From Cavenderia fasciculata (lineage: Eukaryota; Evosea; Eumycetozoa; Acytosteliales; Cavenderiaceae): a stretch of 64,000 bases of DNA. The stretch is taken from assembly GCF_000203815.1 (NCBI RefSeq), contig NW_004457713.1, positions 62,001 to 126,000 of the forward strand. The letters run 5' to 3'. Made by a program: the position numbers and the translations under genes. Below, in pieces: positions 11,765 through 23,966 of the stretch. The notes beneath the pieces were generated by a model. That model ran no database searches and was not told the DNA's origin. It saw nothing but the letters and a program-made list of their open reading frames with translations. Position 1 is the stretch's first letter. Every line of letters starts with the position of its first letter.

Positions 11765-12629
11765 TGATTTCAAAACAATTTTTGATTTAAAAACTGAGTA
11801 TCTTTCATTACATTATTTATCACCCCATCAAAAATGAATAAATAAATTATTGTAGACAAAAAGATGATGACCGCTGATTACTTTTGATTTATTTGATTGA
11901 TCATTATTGAAATTCAAATTATTTATGTTGTTTTTGAGTGTTGATTTGTTTTTTAATTTTTAAAAAATAAAGAAAAAAAAACTTATTATAAGAATATATA
12001 GTTTTCAAATATAATAAATAAATAATAGAATTAATATGTATAGTTTAATAGTATAAGACCAATAAACAAAATGAGTTTGATAAACACACTTGGTTTGGAT
12101 CTAACTTGAATGGTCTGTCTCTCTTTCTATTCTTAAATTATCTAATTACTAATTCTATTTCTTTACTTTTTTTTTCCCAAATTATAGGTTACATTTACAT
12201 GTCCAAGAACAGTAATTTATAAATCTAGATCATCTCAATTGGATCCCCTTTTTTCTTTAAAATATAACACTTCCAAGAAAATTTCTGTCCATATGTATTT
12301 CAATCGACACATGGAACACCTTCACTTTTAAATTGTTATTGATCCAAGTATATTTTAATCACGAATTGGGATCAAATAAAAAAGATGGGGTGTCCAACCA
12401 ATCTCCTACCGTGGTACAGGAGATATTTTTAACACATCGGTATTGACCACATTTTTTACCCCAATGATTGGGCAGGTTTATACTCGGCCAAAAGGGGTTA
12501 CCAATGTTGCCTCGATAAACACAATGGTGTGTTAAGACCATTGCAACCATCACCATTAATGAATAAATACTAATACCACAGATAGAGAAAAGAGAGATAA
12601 TGATTAAAATAGATTAATTATCAAAAAAC
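11765..12629. other. intergenic region holding a stray proteinase fragment
   Basis: AT-rich 3' flank, then a copy of intron 3 and flanks of the cysteine proteinase gene (12103-12212, listed separately), then the promoter region of the RhoGAP gene. A minus-strand frame at 12556-12359 is Cys/Trp-containing but unsupported. Confidence 0.5.
12103..12212 (+). pseudogene. fragment of the cysteine proteinase gene (intron 3 plus exon edges)
   Basis: This ~110-bp segment repeats 6737-6852 in the same orientation with a few small indels. It runs from the AACTTGAATG end of exon 3, through the whole intron with its GTCTGT donor and TTATAG acceptor, to GTCCAAGAACAG in exon 4. The flanks are unrelated to the proteinase, so it is a gene scrap. 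Because it still contains the intron, it came by DNA duplication and not from mRNA. Confidence 0.85.
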
Positions 12630-14565
12630 ATGAAACCATCATCCCACCATCATCATCTAGCCAATCGTCGATTCTTTCTTCTATTACTACTCTTACTACT
12701 ATGGATGATTAACCAAGTGTCATCAGACTTTGTCATTTTAAAAGAAACATTAAACAAAGATATAGATAATGACTCTATTGCACAAACTCAAATATCAAAT
12801 CAGTGTGACCACCAATCAGCTGATACAAATCATTGTCTCATTGCACATATCATAAATGATGATGGTATGTAAATAACTCCAACCTCTTTTACAACAGTTG
12901 TTGATCATTACAGAGATTTATTAATCAATCAAATCAATTTGTATAGATTATATTGGTTTCTCTTATCGATCCAATCATCAACAACAACAGACACCATTTA
13001 ATTCAACCGACAACAGATATATAGAGTTTAAGTTAATGGTTACTCCTCCCCCTACTACTACTACTACAGCTACGACACCTATTCTATCAGTATCAATAGA
13101 CACTGATGGAATAGTAGTATTAAACAATAATACATTATATGTAGAGGAGAGCAGCAGCAACAGAGACGGAGGAGAAACCAATTTTTTTACACAATACCGA
13201 TTGATACGAATCTATCTAGGTAGATTAAACATTAAAGACAACTCCCAATTCAAATCGATTCGTATTCAATGTTCATTAAAACAATCAATCATTTATCTAT
13301 CTTCTGTATCTTTATTATTAAATCGTATGTATATATATATATGGAAATATACAAACTCTATTGCTATTTATTAATATTTTTTGGGTTTGATTGATCAATA
13401 GCCACATCTTTAAATCCTTCAGGTGGATTTAATACAAACAACAACAATGATAGTAACGATAGAGGAAGAAGAGGTAAAATAGCAGCAGGTGTAGTAGTAC
13501 CATTGGTAGTTTTAATCATCATTGCTCTGATTATTATTGTATATAAAAGAAAAAAACAAAGTGATAAGAAATTTATATCAAATCTTTATGATAATCAATC
13601 TATTGGTTCAAGATATGGTGGTGGTGGTGGTGCTGGTGGTCAAAGTTTTAATGGTCAAAGTTTTAATGATCAAAGTAACGGTGGTGATCCAAACGCAATT
13701 GAGATGACTGTATTTTCTTCAACTCCAACACCTCCTATGACAATAACCAATCAAATGTCAATCATTGTAGAGAAACCAATAACAACGCCTACCTCATTAT
13801 CTCCTCCGCCATCACCTCCTCCTCCACCACCAATTCCATCACCAATATTTCCACCAAAAATCAAATCAAATAGAGCCTATTATTCTACACCAAATCCTCT
13901 AAAATCAATTAATTTCTCACCTCCTCTTCCTCCTCCTCCTCCTCCTAATCCTACTCCTACTTCACCCCCTCCACATCCAGCTAAAATATTTGGACAACCT
14001 ATTAAAGGAGATAAAGTACCATATATAGTTCTAAGTACCATTGAACATTTAACAAGGTATGGATTAAAAGAACAAGGAATACTTAGAGTTGCAGGTAGTA
14101 AAGTGCAAGTTGATAAATTAGTTCAACTATATGATAGTGGCCTATCAGTAAATCTAATAGAATCTACCAACGATATACATGCTGTCGGTGATGTACTTAA
14201 AAAATATTTACGCGAATTACCTCAATCATTGTTGACTGAAAATGTTGACCATATCATATTTATGCAAGACAAACAACAACAAATAGAGTGTTTAAAAAAG
14301 TTGATAGATTCTATGCAAGAGTTTGAAAGATCTACCATTGAAGTATTATTTAAATTCCTTTCTCTTGTATCTCTTCATTCTGATGAAAACAAAATGAATA
14401 ATTCTAATATCTCTTTAATATTTTCTCCAACTTTAAATGTATGTAAAAATATAGAAAGAAATCAAAAAGGATTATTATTAATCAATCCTTACTTTTACTT
14501 TTATTAAATAGTTTGTTCCAGATTTAATTGATTTATTTATTAAACATTGTGAAATAATATTTTAA
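12630..14565 (+). CDS. single-pass transmembrane protein with cytosolic RhoGAP domain
   Basis: Exons 12630-12864, 12947-13324, 13402-14438 and 14512-14565 (all GT..AG, phases consistent) give 567 residues. A signal peptide (leucine run, ~13-30) is followed by an extracellular domain of ~200 residues with N-glycosylation sites (NST, NNT) and no recognised fold. One membrane span (~231-252) and a basic stop-transfer KRKK come next, then a proline-rich linker with polyPro tracts (possible SH3/profilin ligands). A RhoGAP domain runs from ~399 to 567. The arginine finger is Arg433 in GILRVAGS; the helix DVLKKYLRELPQSL and MNNSNISLIFSPTLN are typical. Expected action: speeding GTP hydrolysis on Rac/Rho proteins at the plasma or endosomal membrane. 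Such a receptor-like RhoGAP is an unusual combination. Confidence 0.85.
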
Positions 14566-14764
14566 AAATAAATAAATAAAAAATAATTAAAAAAAAAAAT
14601 AGTTCGGATTTATGAACTTTCAACAAAACTAAAACCTCTGTGTTCAAATTGATTCTTATTCTTTTCAACTTATCTTTTATTTAAACAATGGGAGGTTTGT
14701 ATTTATTATTCATTCATTCAAGCACATTGATCATTTATTAATCTTCTTCTTATTTCTCTACTAC

Positions 14765-14826
<62 letters not shown>
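14765..14826. repeat. (ATT)n microsatellite upstream of sf3b1
   Basis: About 20 ATT units end just before the start codon of the SF3B1 gene at 14837. Confidence 0.9.
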
Positions 14827-14829
<3 letters not shown>

Positions 14830-14836
14830 TTACACA

Positions 14837-17800
14837 ATGAAAGATAAAACTACTACAACATCAGAATGGGATGAAACACCATCAACCAAAACTACAGCAG
14901 CAGTAGCAGCAACACCAAGAAGAAATAGATGGGATGAAACACCACAAAAGTTAGCAACATCAACTATAGAACAGACACCAAAGAGAAGATCTAGATGGGA
15001 TGAAACACCTGTAACGATTAGTGGTGGTATGGGAGGATCTGCAACACCTCAAATAATGAGTGGTGGTATTGGTGCGACACCAAGATTCGATGTATCATCT
15101 ACACCAAACGTATTGATGCATGCTGGTATGATGACTCCCGATGTACATCAATTACGTGCAGAAAAGGAATTGGACGAACGAAACAAACCATGGACAGATG
15201 AAGATCTCAATGCAGCATTGCCATCGGAAGGCTACGAAATATTAATGCCACCTAGTAACTATCAACCCATCATGACACCTGCCAGAAAGTTAATGGCTAC
15301 ACCTGCTGCAGGTGTTGGTGGTGGATTTTTTATGCAAGAGGAAAATAGATCACAAGACTATGGTGTTTCAGAGACAATGACTCAGGGTGGTCTACCAATC
15401 AAACCAGAGGATAAACAATATTTTGACAAGTTGCTCAAAGTAAGCGACGAGGATGAAGAGATGCTCTCACCAGAGGAGCTAAAGGAAAGAAAAATTATGA
15501 AATTATTATTGCGTATCAAGAATGGAACACCACCAATGAGAAAGGCTGCTCTTCGTCAACTAACAGACAAGGCAAAGGAATTTGGTCCTGCCGCTCTGTT
15601 TAATCAAATCTTACCACTCTTTACATCACAATCGTTGGAAGATCAAGAACGTCATCTTTTGGTCAAGGTCATCGATCGTATTCTCTACAAGTTGGATGAT
15701 TTGGTTCGTCCCTTTGTCAGAAAGATTCTTTCAGTCATTGAACCATACCTCATCGATCAAAACTATTATGCTCGTGTAGAAGCTCGTGAAATCATTTCCA
15801 ATCTTTCAAAGGCTGCCGGTCTTGCCAGTATGACTGCAACAATGCGTCCAGATATCGACAGTCCAGAAGAGGATATTAGAAATACGACTGCTCGTGCATT
15901 TGCAGTTGTCGCATCTGCCTTGGGTATTCCTGCACTCCTTCCATTCCTTACTGCCGTTTGTCGTAGTAAAAAATCATGGCAAGCAAGACACACTGGTATC
16001 AAGATTGTCCAACAGATTGCTATTCTAATGGGATGTGCCATTTTGCCACATCTAAAGGGCCTCGTAGAGATTGTTGAACACGGTCTCACAGACGAACAAC
16101 CCAAGGTTCGTACCATTACCGCTTTGGCTATTGCAGCCCTCGCCGAAGCAGCCACTCCCTATGGTATCGAATCATTTGACAGTGTTCTCAAACCACTCTG
16201 GTACGGTATTCAACACTATCGTGAAAAGGGATTGGCCGCCTTTTTCAAGGCCATTGGTTATATCATCCCACTTATGGATGCAAGTTATGCCAGCTACTAT
16301 ACCAAAGAAGTGATGGGTATTCTCATCAGAGAATTCAAAACCAACGAAGATGAAATGAAAAAGATTGTGTTAAAGGTTGTCAAGCAGTGCGTTGGAACAG
16401 AGGGTGTAGAGGCTCAATACATTAGAGACGAAGTGTTGCCAGAGTTTTTCAAATGTTTTTGGATCAGAAGAATGGCTCTCGACAGAAGAAATCACAAACA
16501 ATTGGTAGATACCACCGTAGAGTTGGCCAACAAGGTTGGCGGTGCAGAGATTATCTCTCGTATTGTAGATGACCTAAAGGACGAGTCAGAGGCTTACAGA
16601 AAAATGGTTATGGAAGCTATTGAAAAGATCATCTCTACACTTGGCGCTTCCGATATCAACCCTCGTCTTGAAGAACAGTTGATCGATGGCATTTTGTATG
16701 CCTTTCAAGAACAAACCACCGACGAAACTGCCATTATGCTTCAAGGTTTTGGTACAATCGTCTTGGCACTTGGTGTGCGAGTCAAGCCCTATCTCACCCA
16801 AATCGCAGGTACCATCAAGTGGCGTCTCAACAACAAGGCGGCCAAGGTACGTCAACAAGCTGCCGATCTCATCTCTCGTATTGCAGTGGTCGTCCAAATG
16901 TGTGAAGAGGAGCAACTCTTGGGTCATCTTGGTCAAATCCTCTATGAATACCTCGGTGAAGAGTATCCAGAGGTATTGGGTTCGATTTTGGGTGCACTAA
17001 AGGCCATTGTCAATGTTATTGGTATGACCAAAATGACACCACCCATCAAAGATCTCCTTCCACGTCTTACACCCATTCTCAAGAATCGTCACGAAAAGGT
17101 ACAAGAGAATTGCATCGATTTGGTAGGTCGTATTGCCGATCGTGGTGCCGATTTTGTTTTGGAACGTGAATGGATGCGTATTTGTTTTGAGTTGCTCGAC
17201 CTTTTAAAGGCACACAAAAAGGGGATCAGAAGAGCCGCAGTCAATACTTTTGGTTACATTGCAAAGGCAATAGGTCCACAAGATGTATTGACAACACTCC
17301 TCAACAATCTCAAGGTGCAAGATCGTCAGAATCGTGTTTGTACTACAATTGCCATTGCCATTGTCGCAGAAACATCTGCCCCCTATACTGTCCTTCCAGG
17401 CCTCATGAATGAATATCGTATCCCAGAGCTCAACGTTCAAAATGGTGTCTTGAAATCGCTCTCTTTTCTCTTTGAATACATTGGCGAAATGGGTAAAGAC
17501 TATATATACGCTGTTACTCCTCTACTAGAGGACGCTCTCATGGATCGTGATCCAGTTCATCGTCAAACTGCATGCTCTGCCGTCAAACACATGTCTCTTG
17601 GAGTACAAGGTCTAGGTTGCGAGGATGCACTCGTTCATCTACTCAATCTTGTGTGGCCAAATATTTTAGAAACCTCTCCCCATGTTATCAATGCATTTTT
17701 AGAGGCAGTAGAGGGTTTACGTATCGCTTTGGGGCCTGCTGTCATTCTTCAATATACTTTACAAGGACTCTTCCATCCAGCTCGTCGTGTTCGTGACATT

Positions 17801-17923
17801 TATTGGAAGGTTTTCAACATGCTCTACGTTTCCTCTCAAGATTCAATGATTCCTGCCTATCCAAAAACAATAGACGATGGATTAAATACTTATCAACGTT
17901 ATGAATTGGAATATATATTGTAA
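14837..17923 (+). CDS. sf3b1: splicing factor 3B subunit 1 (SF3b155)
   Basis: One uninterrupted exon encodes 1028 residues. The N-terminal ~130 residues are Thr/Pro-rich with at least three RWDETP or EWDETP motifs. In the family these are cyclin/CDK phosphosites and U2AF-ligand (ULM) tryptophans that bind UHM proteins and SF3b14. The sequence [19 protein letters not shown] is a family hallmark. From ~residue 215 to the end it is the HEAT-repeat superhelix ([43 protein letters not shown]) that holds the branch-point adenosine as part of U2 snRNP SF3b. The C-terminus ([21 protein letters not shown]) is intact. It is shorter than the human protein (1304 aa) mainly in the N-terminal linker. It has no introns, unlike almost all its neighbours. 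Confidence 0.97.
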   Translation: MKDKTTTTSEWDETPSTKTTAAVAATPRRNRWDETPQKLATSTIEQTPKRRSRWDETPVTISGGMGGSATPQIMSGGIGATPRFDVSSTPNVLMHAGMMTPDVHQLRAEKELDERNKPWTDEDLNAALPSEGYEILMPPSNYQPIMTPARKLMATPAAGVGGGFFMQEENRSQDYGVSETMTQGGLPIKPEDKQYFDKLLKVSDEDEEMLSPEELKERKIMKLLLRIKNGTPPMRKAALRQLTDKAKEFGPAALFNQILPLFTSQSLEDQERHLLVKVIDRILYKLDDLVRPFVRKILSVIEPYLIDQNYYARVEAREIISNLSKAAGLASMTATMRPDIDSPEEDIRNTTARAFAVVASALGIPALLPFLTAVCRSKKSWQARHTGIKIVQQIAILMGCAILPHLKGLVEIVEHGLTDEQPKVRTITALAIAALAEAATPYGIESFDSVLKPLWYGIQHYREKGLAAFFKAIGYIIPLMDASYASYYTKEVMGILIREFKTNEDEMKKIVLKVVKQCVGTEGVEAQYIRDEVLPEFFKCFWIRRMALDRRNHKQLVDTTVELANKVGGAEIISRIVDDLKDESEAYRKMVMEAIEKIISTLGASDINPRLEEQLIDGILYAFQEQTTDETAIMLQGFGTIVLALGVRVKPYLTQIAGTIKWRLNNKAAKVRQQAADLISRIAVVVQMCEEEQLLGHLGQILYEYLGEEYPEVLGSILGALKAIVNVIGMTKMTPPIKDLLPRLTPILKNRHEKVQENCIDLVGRIADRGADFVLEREWMRICFELLDLLKAHKKGIRRAAVNTFGYIAKAIGPQDVLTTLLNNLKVQDRQNRVCTTIAIAIVAETSAPYTVLPGLMNEYRIPELNVQNGVLKSLSFLFEYIGEMGKDYIYAVTPLLEDALMDRDPVHRQTACSAVKHMSLGVQGLGCEDALVHLLNLVWPNILETSPHVINAFLEAVEGLRIALGPAVILQYTLQGLFHPARRVRDIYWKVFNMLYVSSQDSMIPAYPKTIDDGLNTYQRYELEYIL

Positions 17924-17948
17924 TAAATAAAAAAAGAAAGACTATAGT

Positions 17949-19907
17949 TTATTTAAACTTTGGAGTACTACTATCTTTGGTTTTAGTCTTTTTCAATGAA
18001 CCAGATTTGAAACTTTCAATTGATGATAATAAATTCTTTCTACCTCCTCCCGATCCTGATGGGGTTGATGATGGTGGAGGTGGTGGTGGTGGTGGACCTC
18101 CAGCTGGTGGTGGTGGTGGAGGAGGAGGAGGTGGTGGTGGGCCTCCAGATGGTGGTGGTGGGGCTGGTGGACCTCCAGCAGAGGAACTAGTTGGCTTTGA
18201 AGGAGTATTGAAAAGAGTGGTGGTTGAAATAGTAGAAGCAGTAGTAGTAGTAGTAGTTGGGGTAGTAGAGGTTGTTGAAAATGAAGAAGATAGAGATGGC
18301 ATGGAATTTGAGAAATGACTACCAGTATAGGAAGAGGAAGTTGAAAATGGTTGGGGATTTGAAGAAGAGACATTGAGATTTGTTTGAGAAAGATTAATCT
18401 CAACTGGTACAAATGTCAATTGTTTTCTCTTTTTTTGTTTCTTAAATTCCTTCATTGATGGTACACTCTCTGCTTTTTGAGAAGAGATAAAAGATTTGTT
18501 CAATTTGTTGGCTGCCTCTATCATTTCCTTTTCTCTCGAAGAGTGGGTAATACGTTGAATAGGTAGATTTTTAAATTTATGATAAGAAAAGAAATCCAAT
18601 TTTGATAATTCTTCCAATGATGGTGGATTTCCATACCATGGTTTAAAAATTGATTCTAAAATCTAAAAGAGAGAGAATGATTAATAAAACTAAACAAAAA
18701 ACATTTCTTTTTCTCTTTTGTTTTACTTTTTTAACTTCTTGATGACAATGAGATGGAATACCAACTTCAATTGATTGTTTTGATTCTAGTTCATAACCAC
18801 ATCCCATTTCATATAAAATAGTTCCAAAACATAATACCTCTGGATCCAAATCTGATGAATAAGATGAAAGAATATTTGATAATCTTGGTTTTAATCCTAA
18901 AAATGCATTTTCATAATCACTTATTCTAAAAAAAGAAAAAAAGTTAGATATATTATATTATTCTAATTTTAATTTACATACAAAATATTTTGTTCATCTA
19001 AAAGAATATTTGAAGCATTTAAATGGAAATAGGGGAAATTATGATGTTTCATAAACATTAAAGCTTCTAGTATTTGTCTACCAAACTTTGAGATGAGCTT
19101 TTCGTTGAGTTGGAATGTTTCACGATGTTTGTCTTTGTAATTCATCTTTGGTTTTGCTTGATGAATAAAATCTCTCAATGAACCCTTTGCATAAAAAGGT
19201 CTAATTGAAACTGCACATCTTTTATCTGGTAAATAATCTACCAATAATGGTACACTAATAAATGGATGAATCTAATAAAAAGAAAGAATGTTAAAAAAAA
19301 AGAATTCTTTTCTTTTTTCTCCATCTTTTTTCTCTTACTTCTAAAGATTTGACAAGTGTACGATAGGTATTTCTACCAACCTCTGTAGATAATGGAATTG
19401 GCCATTGATTTGATACTGGAACCATAGACATTATTCTTTCATTGTCTAATCTATTTGTAGGATTGGTGCCAACAACTGAAAAGTAGTTTTTGTCTGTTCT
19501 AGAACCAATCGATGGCAATTGTCTATCAAGACTATAAATAGTAGATCTAAGATAAAATCTTGCATTCATTATGATTGTATCCTCTTTTAGAAAGAAAAAA
19601 TGGTAAGATATTTGTTTTTCTATTCTATGAATTAATCACATGATTATATATTACCTTTGATCTGTTGAGAATTATCTCTTTCATAAACAAAAACATTTCC
19701 TTTTTCTAATGGTGTATACTTTTTACGACTATAAAATAAAATACATATCTAATTAGTAAAAAGAAGGATATTTAAAGATCTCCTCTTGTTTATTATTTCT
19801 GATTCTTCATACTCTTTACTGATGAAATAATATGCAATGAATACAATGATCACAATGATCAATATACCACCTCCACAGGCTATAGCTATAATCTCTGCTG
19901 TATTCAT
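17949..19907 (-). CDS. SLOB-family inactive protein kinase with TM segment and WH2 motif
   Basis: Six exons: 19907-19813, 19728-19655, 19583-19339, 19271-18982, 18925-18727, 18662-17949 (phases 2,1,0,2,0), 538 residues. The N-terminus has a membrane span (IACGGGILIIVIIVFIAYYF) followed by KKYTPLEKGNVFV. Residues ~110-300 are a protein-kinase fold that looks catalytically dead. The HRD loop is replaced by FHLNASNILL and DFG by SDYE, and no clear VAIK lysine is seen. The C-terminal half has Ser/Thr-rich linkers, polyPro blocks (P11 and similar) and a WH2-like motif, KNLLSSIESFKSG (~511-523), for actin monomer binding. This matches PXK/SLOB proteins, which scaffold membrane trafficking and actin. 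PolyPro plus WH2 suggests profilin-actin delivery at a membrane. No PX domain is present. Confidence 0.85.
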
Positions 19908-20074
19908 TCTATAGTTGTACAACTTTGATCAAAAATAATATATTGAAATGATGTGTAGATTATTTCGGAATGCGGCACTTATCAAACGATGTTTTGTTGC
20001 GCAAAAATTAAAGAAAAAAAAAAAGGATTCTTTCTACGCCTTTTCAAACAAGTAATTTATTTAAAAATGGGCAC

Positions 20075-20100
20075 CACTTCAGAATGATCATTCTGAAGTG
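20075..20100. promoter_or_regulatory. 26-bp perfect palindrome upstream of purN
   Basis: The half-site CACTTCAGAATGA is followed at once by its reverse complement, centred on GATC. It lies 27 bp before the purN ATG at 20127, so it is either in the promoter, as a dimeric transcription-factor site, or in the 5' leader as a hairpin. Confidence 0.6.
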
Positions 20101-20126
20101 AATTCTCGCTGGAAATATTATATATT

Positions 20127-20744
20127 ATGTTTAATATAGTTGTATTAATATCAGGTAATGGAAGCAATTTGCAAGCCATCATAGATGCAATTGAAAACAA
20201 GACACTGGAAGGAGTATCTATTAGTGCTGTCATCTCAAACAAGTCAGAAGCATTTGGTCTAAAGAGAGCAGAGAAACACAATATAGCCACAAGAGTATTC
20301 TCTTTACAAAAGTACTTGAAAGATGATGCATCTAGAAATCGTAATGACTATGGTATAGAGTTGGCAAAGATCATAAGAGAATACAATCCAAAGTTGATTG
20401 TTTTGGCTGGTTGGATGATCATCTTGCCAGCAAGCTTTTTAGTAGAGTTTGAAAAGAATCAACCCATCATTGACGTTATCAATCTTCATCCCGCTTTGCC
20501 TGGGCAGTTTGCTGGTGCACACGCCATTGAACGTGCCTATGAATCCTTTCAAAAGGGTGAAATTGATCACACTGGTCTAATGGTTCACAAAGTAATCGAA
20601 GAGATTGATGCAGGTCAAGTAATACTCACTGCAAATGTAGACATTAAAAAAGAGGATACTCTAAGTGATTTAGAAGAAAGAATGCACTCTGTTGAACATA
20701 CTACTTTGGTCAATGCAATTAAATTATTATCTACTCAACAATAA
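20127..20744 (+). CDS. purN: phosphoribosylglycinamide formyltransferase (GAR transformylase)
   Basis: A single exon encodes 205 residues. It transfers the formyl group of 10-formyl-tetrahydrofolate to GAR, step 3 of de novo purine synthesis, in the cytosol. Visible marks: the phosphate-binding loop SGNGSNLQAII (~9-19), the catalytic triad region with Asn and His in INLHPALPGQFAGAHA, and Asp in VIEEIDAGQVI (family DxGxxI). The HTGLMVHKV strand is standard. In animals this enzyme is the C-terminal part of a trifunctional protein; here it is a free-standing, bacterial-size enzyme. The start at 20127 gives MFNIVVLISGNG, aligning with bacterial PurN starts. It shares folate one-carbon units with the SHMT gene in this window. 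Confidence 0.95.
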   Translation: MFNIVVLISGNGSNLQAIIDAIENKTLEGVSISAVISNKSEAFGLKRAEKHNIATRVFSLQKYLKDDASRNRNDYGIELAKIIREYNPKLIVLAGWMIILPASFLVEFEKNQPIIDVINLHPALPGQFAGAHAIERAYESFQKGEIDHTGLMVHKVIEEIDAGQVILTANVDIKKEDTLSDLEERMHSVEHTTLVNAIKLLSTQQ

Positions 20745-20838
20745 ATTAACATATATCAATAAATATATTTCTTCTCTATTTTTTTGGTATTATACAATTC
20801 TATTTTATTTTTTAATATATTACTAATATTAGAGAGTT

Positions 20839-23800
20839 TTAGGTACCTATATAAAGATTTAATAAATGTTGTGAAAGAGAAATTAAAGTTGATTGATCGG
20901 TGGTGGTAGCCATATCACTTGGAACTGATGAAACAATTGTAGATAGACCTGTTGTAGTGGTTGGAGCGGCTGTTGTAGTGGCAGTAGCTGTTGTAGTGTC
21001 TACTCCAGTTGTTGTATCAGTGGCGGTGGTTGTAGGGGTGGTTGTGGTTGCGCCATGAGTGGTCGCACTGGCTGTATTGGTGGTTGTTGAGTTGGTTGTG
21101 GCCGTAGTATTACAGAGAGCAGAGTCACAACTTGAATCGGTATTGAGGAAACCACCTGTCGATGGGATATTAACATCTCCAATGCCAGACTTGAGGGTAC
21201 CCAATATAGCAGATAGGGCAACCAATGAAAGGATTAAAAAGACAGTGATAATACCGACAGTGATAAAGATCTTTTTACGTTTTCGGTTCTTTTCAATCTC
21301 TCGTATTGTTTGTTGTTCCAACTCTCCTACCTTGTTTCCAAGTACCTCGATCTTTTTCTTGTCTAGAATATCGAGTTCAATACAAACATTGTCCACCTTT
21401 TTAGACAATTCCTGGGTGGCACCAACGTTTTCCATAAAGATGGCATCCTTGTTGACCATTAAAAAGTCTTTGAGAACTGTTCCGTCTGAGAGTTCTCTGT
21501 CACCAGTTTCCTTGACTGCATTGGGTATAACCTCACGAAGTTCTTGGGCCAAAACACCACGTTCCTTCTTTTCAGTGATACCAGTATCTTTGGCCCATTG
21601 GTCGGTGAGTTGGTAGTCATAGAGTTGAAGCTTCTTGATCTTTTCCAATTGCTCCTTGGTATTGACTGGCTTAATGTCTTTCTTTACTCTTCTATCTGAT
21701 GGATTGTATGTGGTTCCAGTAACTGCAATGTTGCCATGAACCGATAGGGCTTCATTTGGCTCTGCATTGTTAATACCAACATTACCATATCGATAGATAC
21801 CCCCTCTATGATTTTGATCCCATTGTCCGTTGACTTCAATATTATTATTATTATTTGTTGTTGTTGTTGAGGTTGTACCTATAGTAGGTGGTGAATCATT
21901 TTCTACATCTGTTGTTGAACTTGATGGTGTATTATTTTGTTGTTGAATGATTTGTTGTTGTAATGGGTGATAGTTTGTAGTATTAAATTGTTGTTGTTGT
22001 AAAATGATTTGTTGTTGTTGTTGTTGTTGTAATTGTTGGTTATATTGATCTTGATCAGGTGAGTTGTGTGATGATGATGGTGGAGAATGATAAATGTTTT
22101 GAATAATGGTTTGTTGTTGTTGAGCCGATGTTGCAGTTGAAGAGGTAGAAGATACATTGGCAGTTGTCATTGATTCTTCTTGATGATTCTTTAACATTGT
22201 CAATGGAGATGATGGTGATGTCATTGTGGATGTGGTGACATTATTATGATTATTATTATTATTATTTGTGCCAAGACTAAATAGTGGCAATTGTTGAGAT
22301 GGTGGAGGAGGAATTTGGTTACTCGAAGCATTGAGTGGTGATCGTGTTACAATAAGTGGTGAATGATGATGTTGGGAATGAGTGAAAATGGGTGTGTTGT
22401 TTGTAGTAGTAGGTGTAAGTTGTAATGTTCTTGGTGACGAGTGTGTTGCAAGTGGCGAAAATTGTGGTTGTTGTTGCAACACAAGTGGCGACGACAGTCC
22501 TTCCTCTGGTGTTGGTATACCACTTGGTGTACCACTTGTTGAATTAGTATTATTATTAGTAGTAGAAGTAGTGTTATTATTAGAGTTACTATTATTATTA
22601 TTGTTATCCTTTGAGCTAATTTTGGTTGTTGATGATAAAGAACCAAAAGTTAAAGTTGGATGACCGGTACGAACAATCAATGGATCGGAGATAAGAGACA
22701 TGACGCAGTAATCTCTTTGATGATAACGAGCACTAACAGTGATAACCAATCTGAAAAATTCTTGTTGTGGGTTTGGAAGCTTGTGTTTACGAGCATTGTT
22801 TGAAGTTGCCTTTCTGAAATGAAGACGAGGAATGGCTACTGTATTGCAGTTGGTGATTGGCATAAGAGGTGGTTGTTTCTCTTCATTCTTTTCACGTTTT
22901 GAATTGGTTTGGTACAATTCAACCTCTACTTCCTCTGCAGGATTGCCAATATCGGTACTTTTTACACCACGGATTCCAATATTCAATGATTCTATTGGAT
23001 AAGTGACAGAATTGATTTCAACCAATGGCCGGCTATTGTCATCAATGGTAAAATGATGTTGTATAGATACTCCGAGTTGGAAATGGTTTCTACGATAATA
23101 AACCCATGATGAATCAACCTCACTATATGAAAATCCTTTTTCTGCTAAAATAATCAAAGTTGGTGGGAGTCTTTGAGAAAGAGAGGGAAAAAGAAAAAGA
23201 ATGAAATGTTGGTTATTAATGAGTCAAAAGGAGTACTTGTTCTTTTTGGATAATTACAATTCAGTTCCAAAAGGTGATACTATTCTATGCCAATAGTTTG
23301 AGCAATAAGGAGTCCAATGAAAGATATGATTTTGGTCAATAATATATCTTCTCTTTTTAATATGAATTCCACCACCACCACCACCACCATTGGTAGAGAT
23401 TGTTGAAGTTGCTTCACTTAATGATGATGTTGATGATGACAGGTCTATTCTTTTCACTCCAACAAGTTTATCATTTGATGATGGTTGTTCAACATTCATT
23501 TCATTATCACTATCGTTATTATCATCATTATTATTATTGTTATTATTATTATTATTATTTGTTAATGATACTTGTTGTTGTTGTTGTTGTTGTTGTTGTG
23601 GGGGTGGTGGTGGTATTGGAGTATTAATAGTTGGTATTATGATTGGTGTTGCTTTAACCAATTGTTCAGACATATTTTCATTTATAGCCAATAGATTAGA
23701 ATGATTGCTACCGCTGTTATTCATTATGATTGGTTGTGATGAGTTTAGATTGGAAAACATCGTCAAACCACTGAATAAAGAGTTGCCAGAGTTTGATAAC

Positions 23801-23935
23801 ATTTCCATGTGTGTTGGAATGTTGCTTTGTGGTGAAAATATATTTTGTTGTAAATCTTGAAGAAAACATCTAAATATTTATAGATAACGAGTAAATCAAG
23901 ATTGTATGCCGATGGTTTATGAGATTTTTATGGTG

Positions 23936-23966
<31 letters not shown>

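Noticed and set aside
12359-12556. 65-codon minus-strand frame with Cys and Trp
   Set aside because: It lies in the promoter region of the RhoGAP gene and has no recognisable motif or splice support. A relic of a coding gene cannot be excluded, but there is nothing to support it.
17977-18318. Gly-rich plus-strand frame
   Set aside because: Antisense of the polyproline blocks in the SLOB-like gene.
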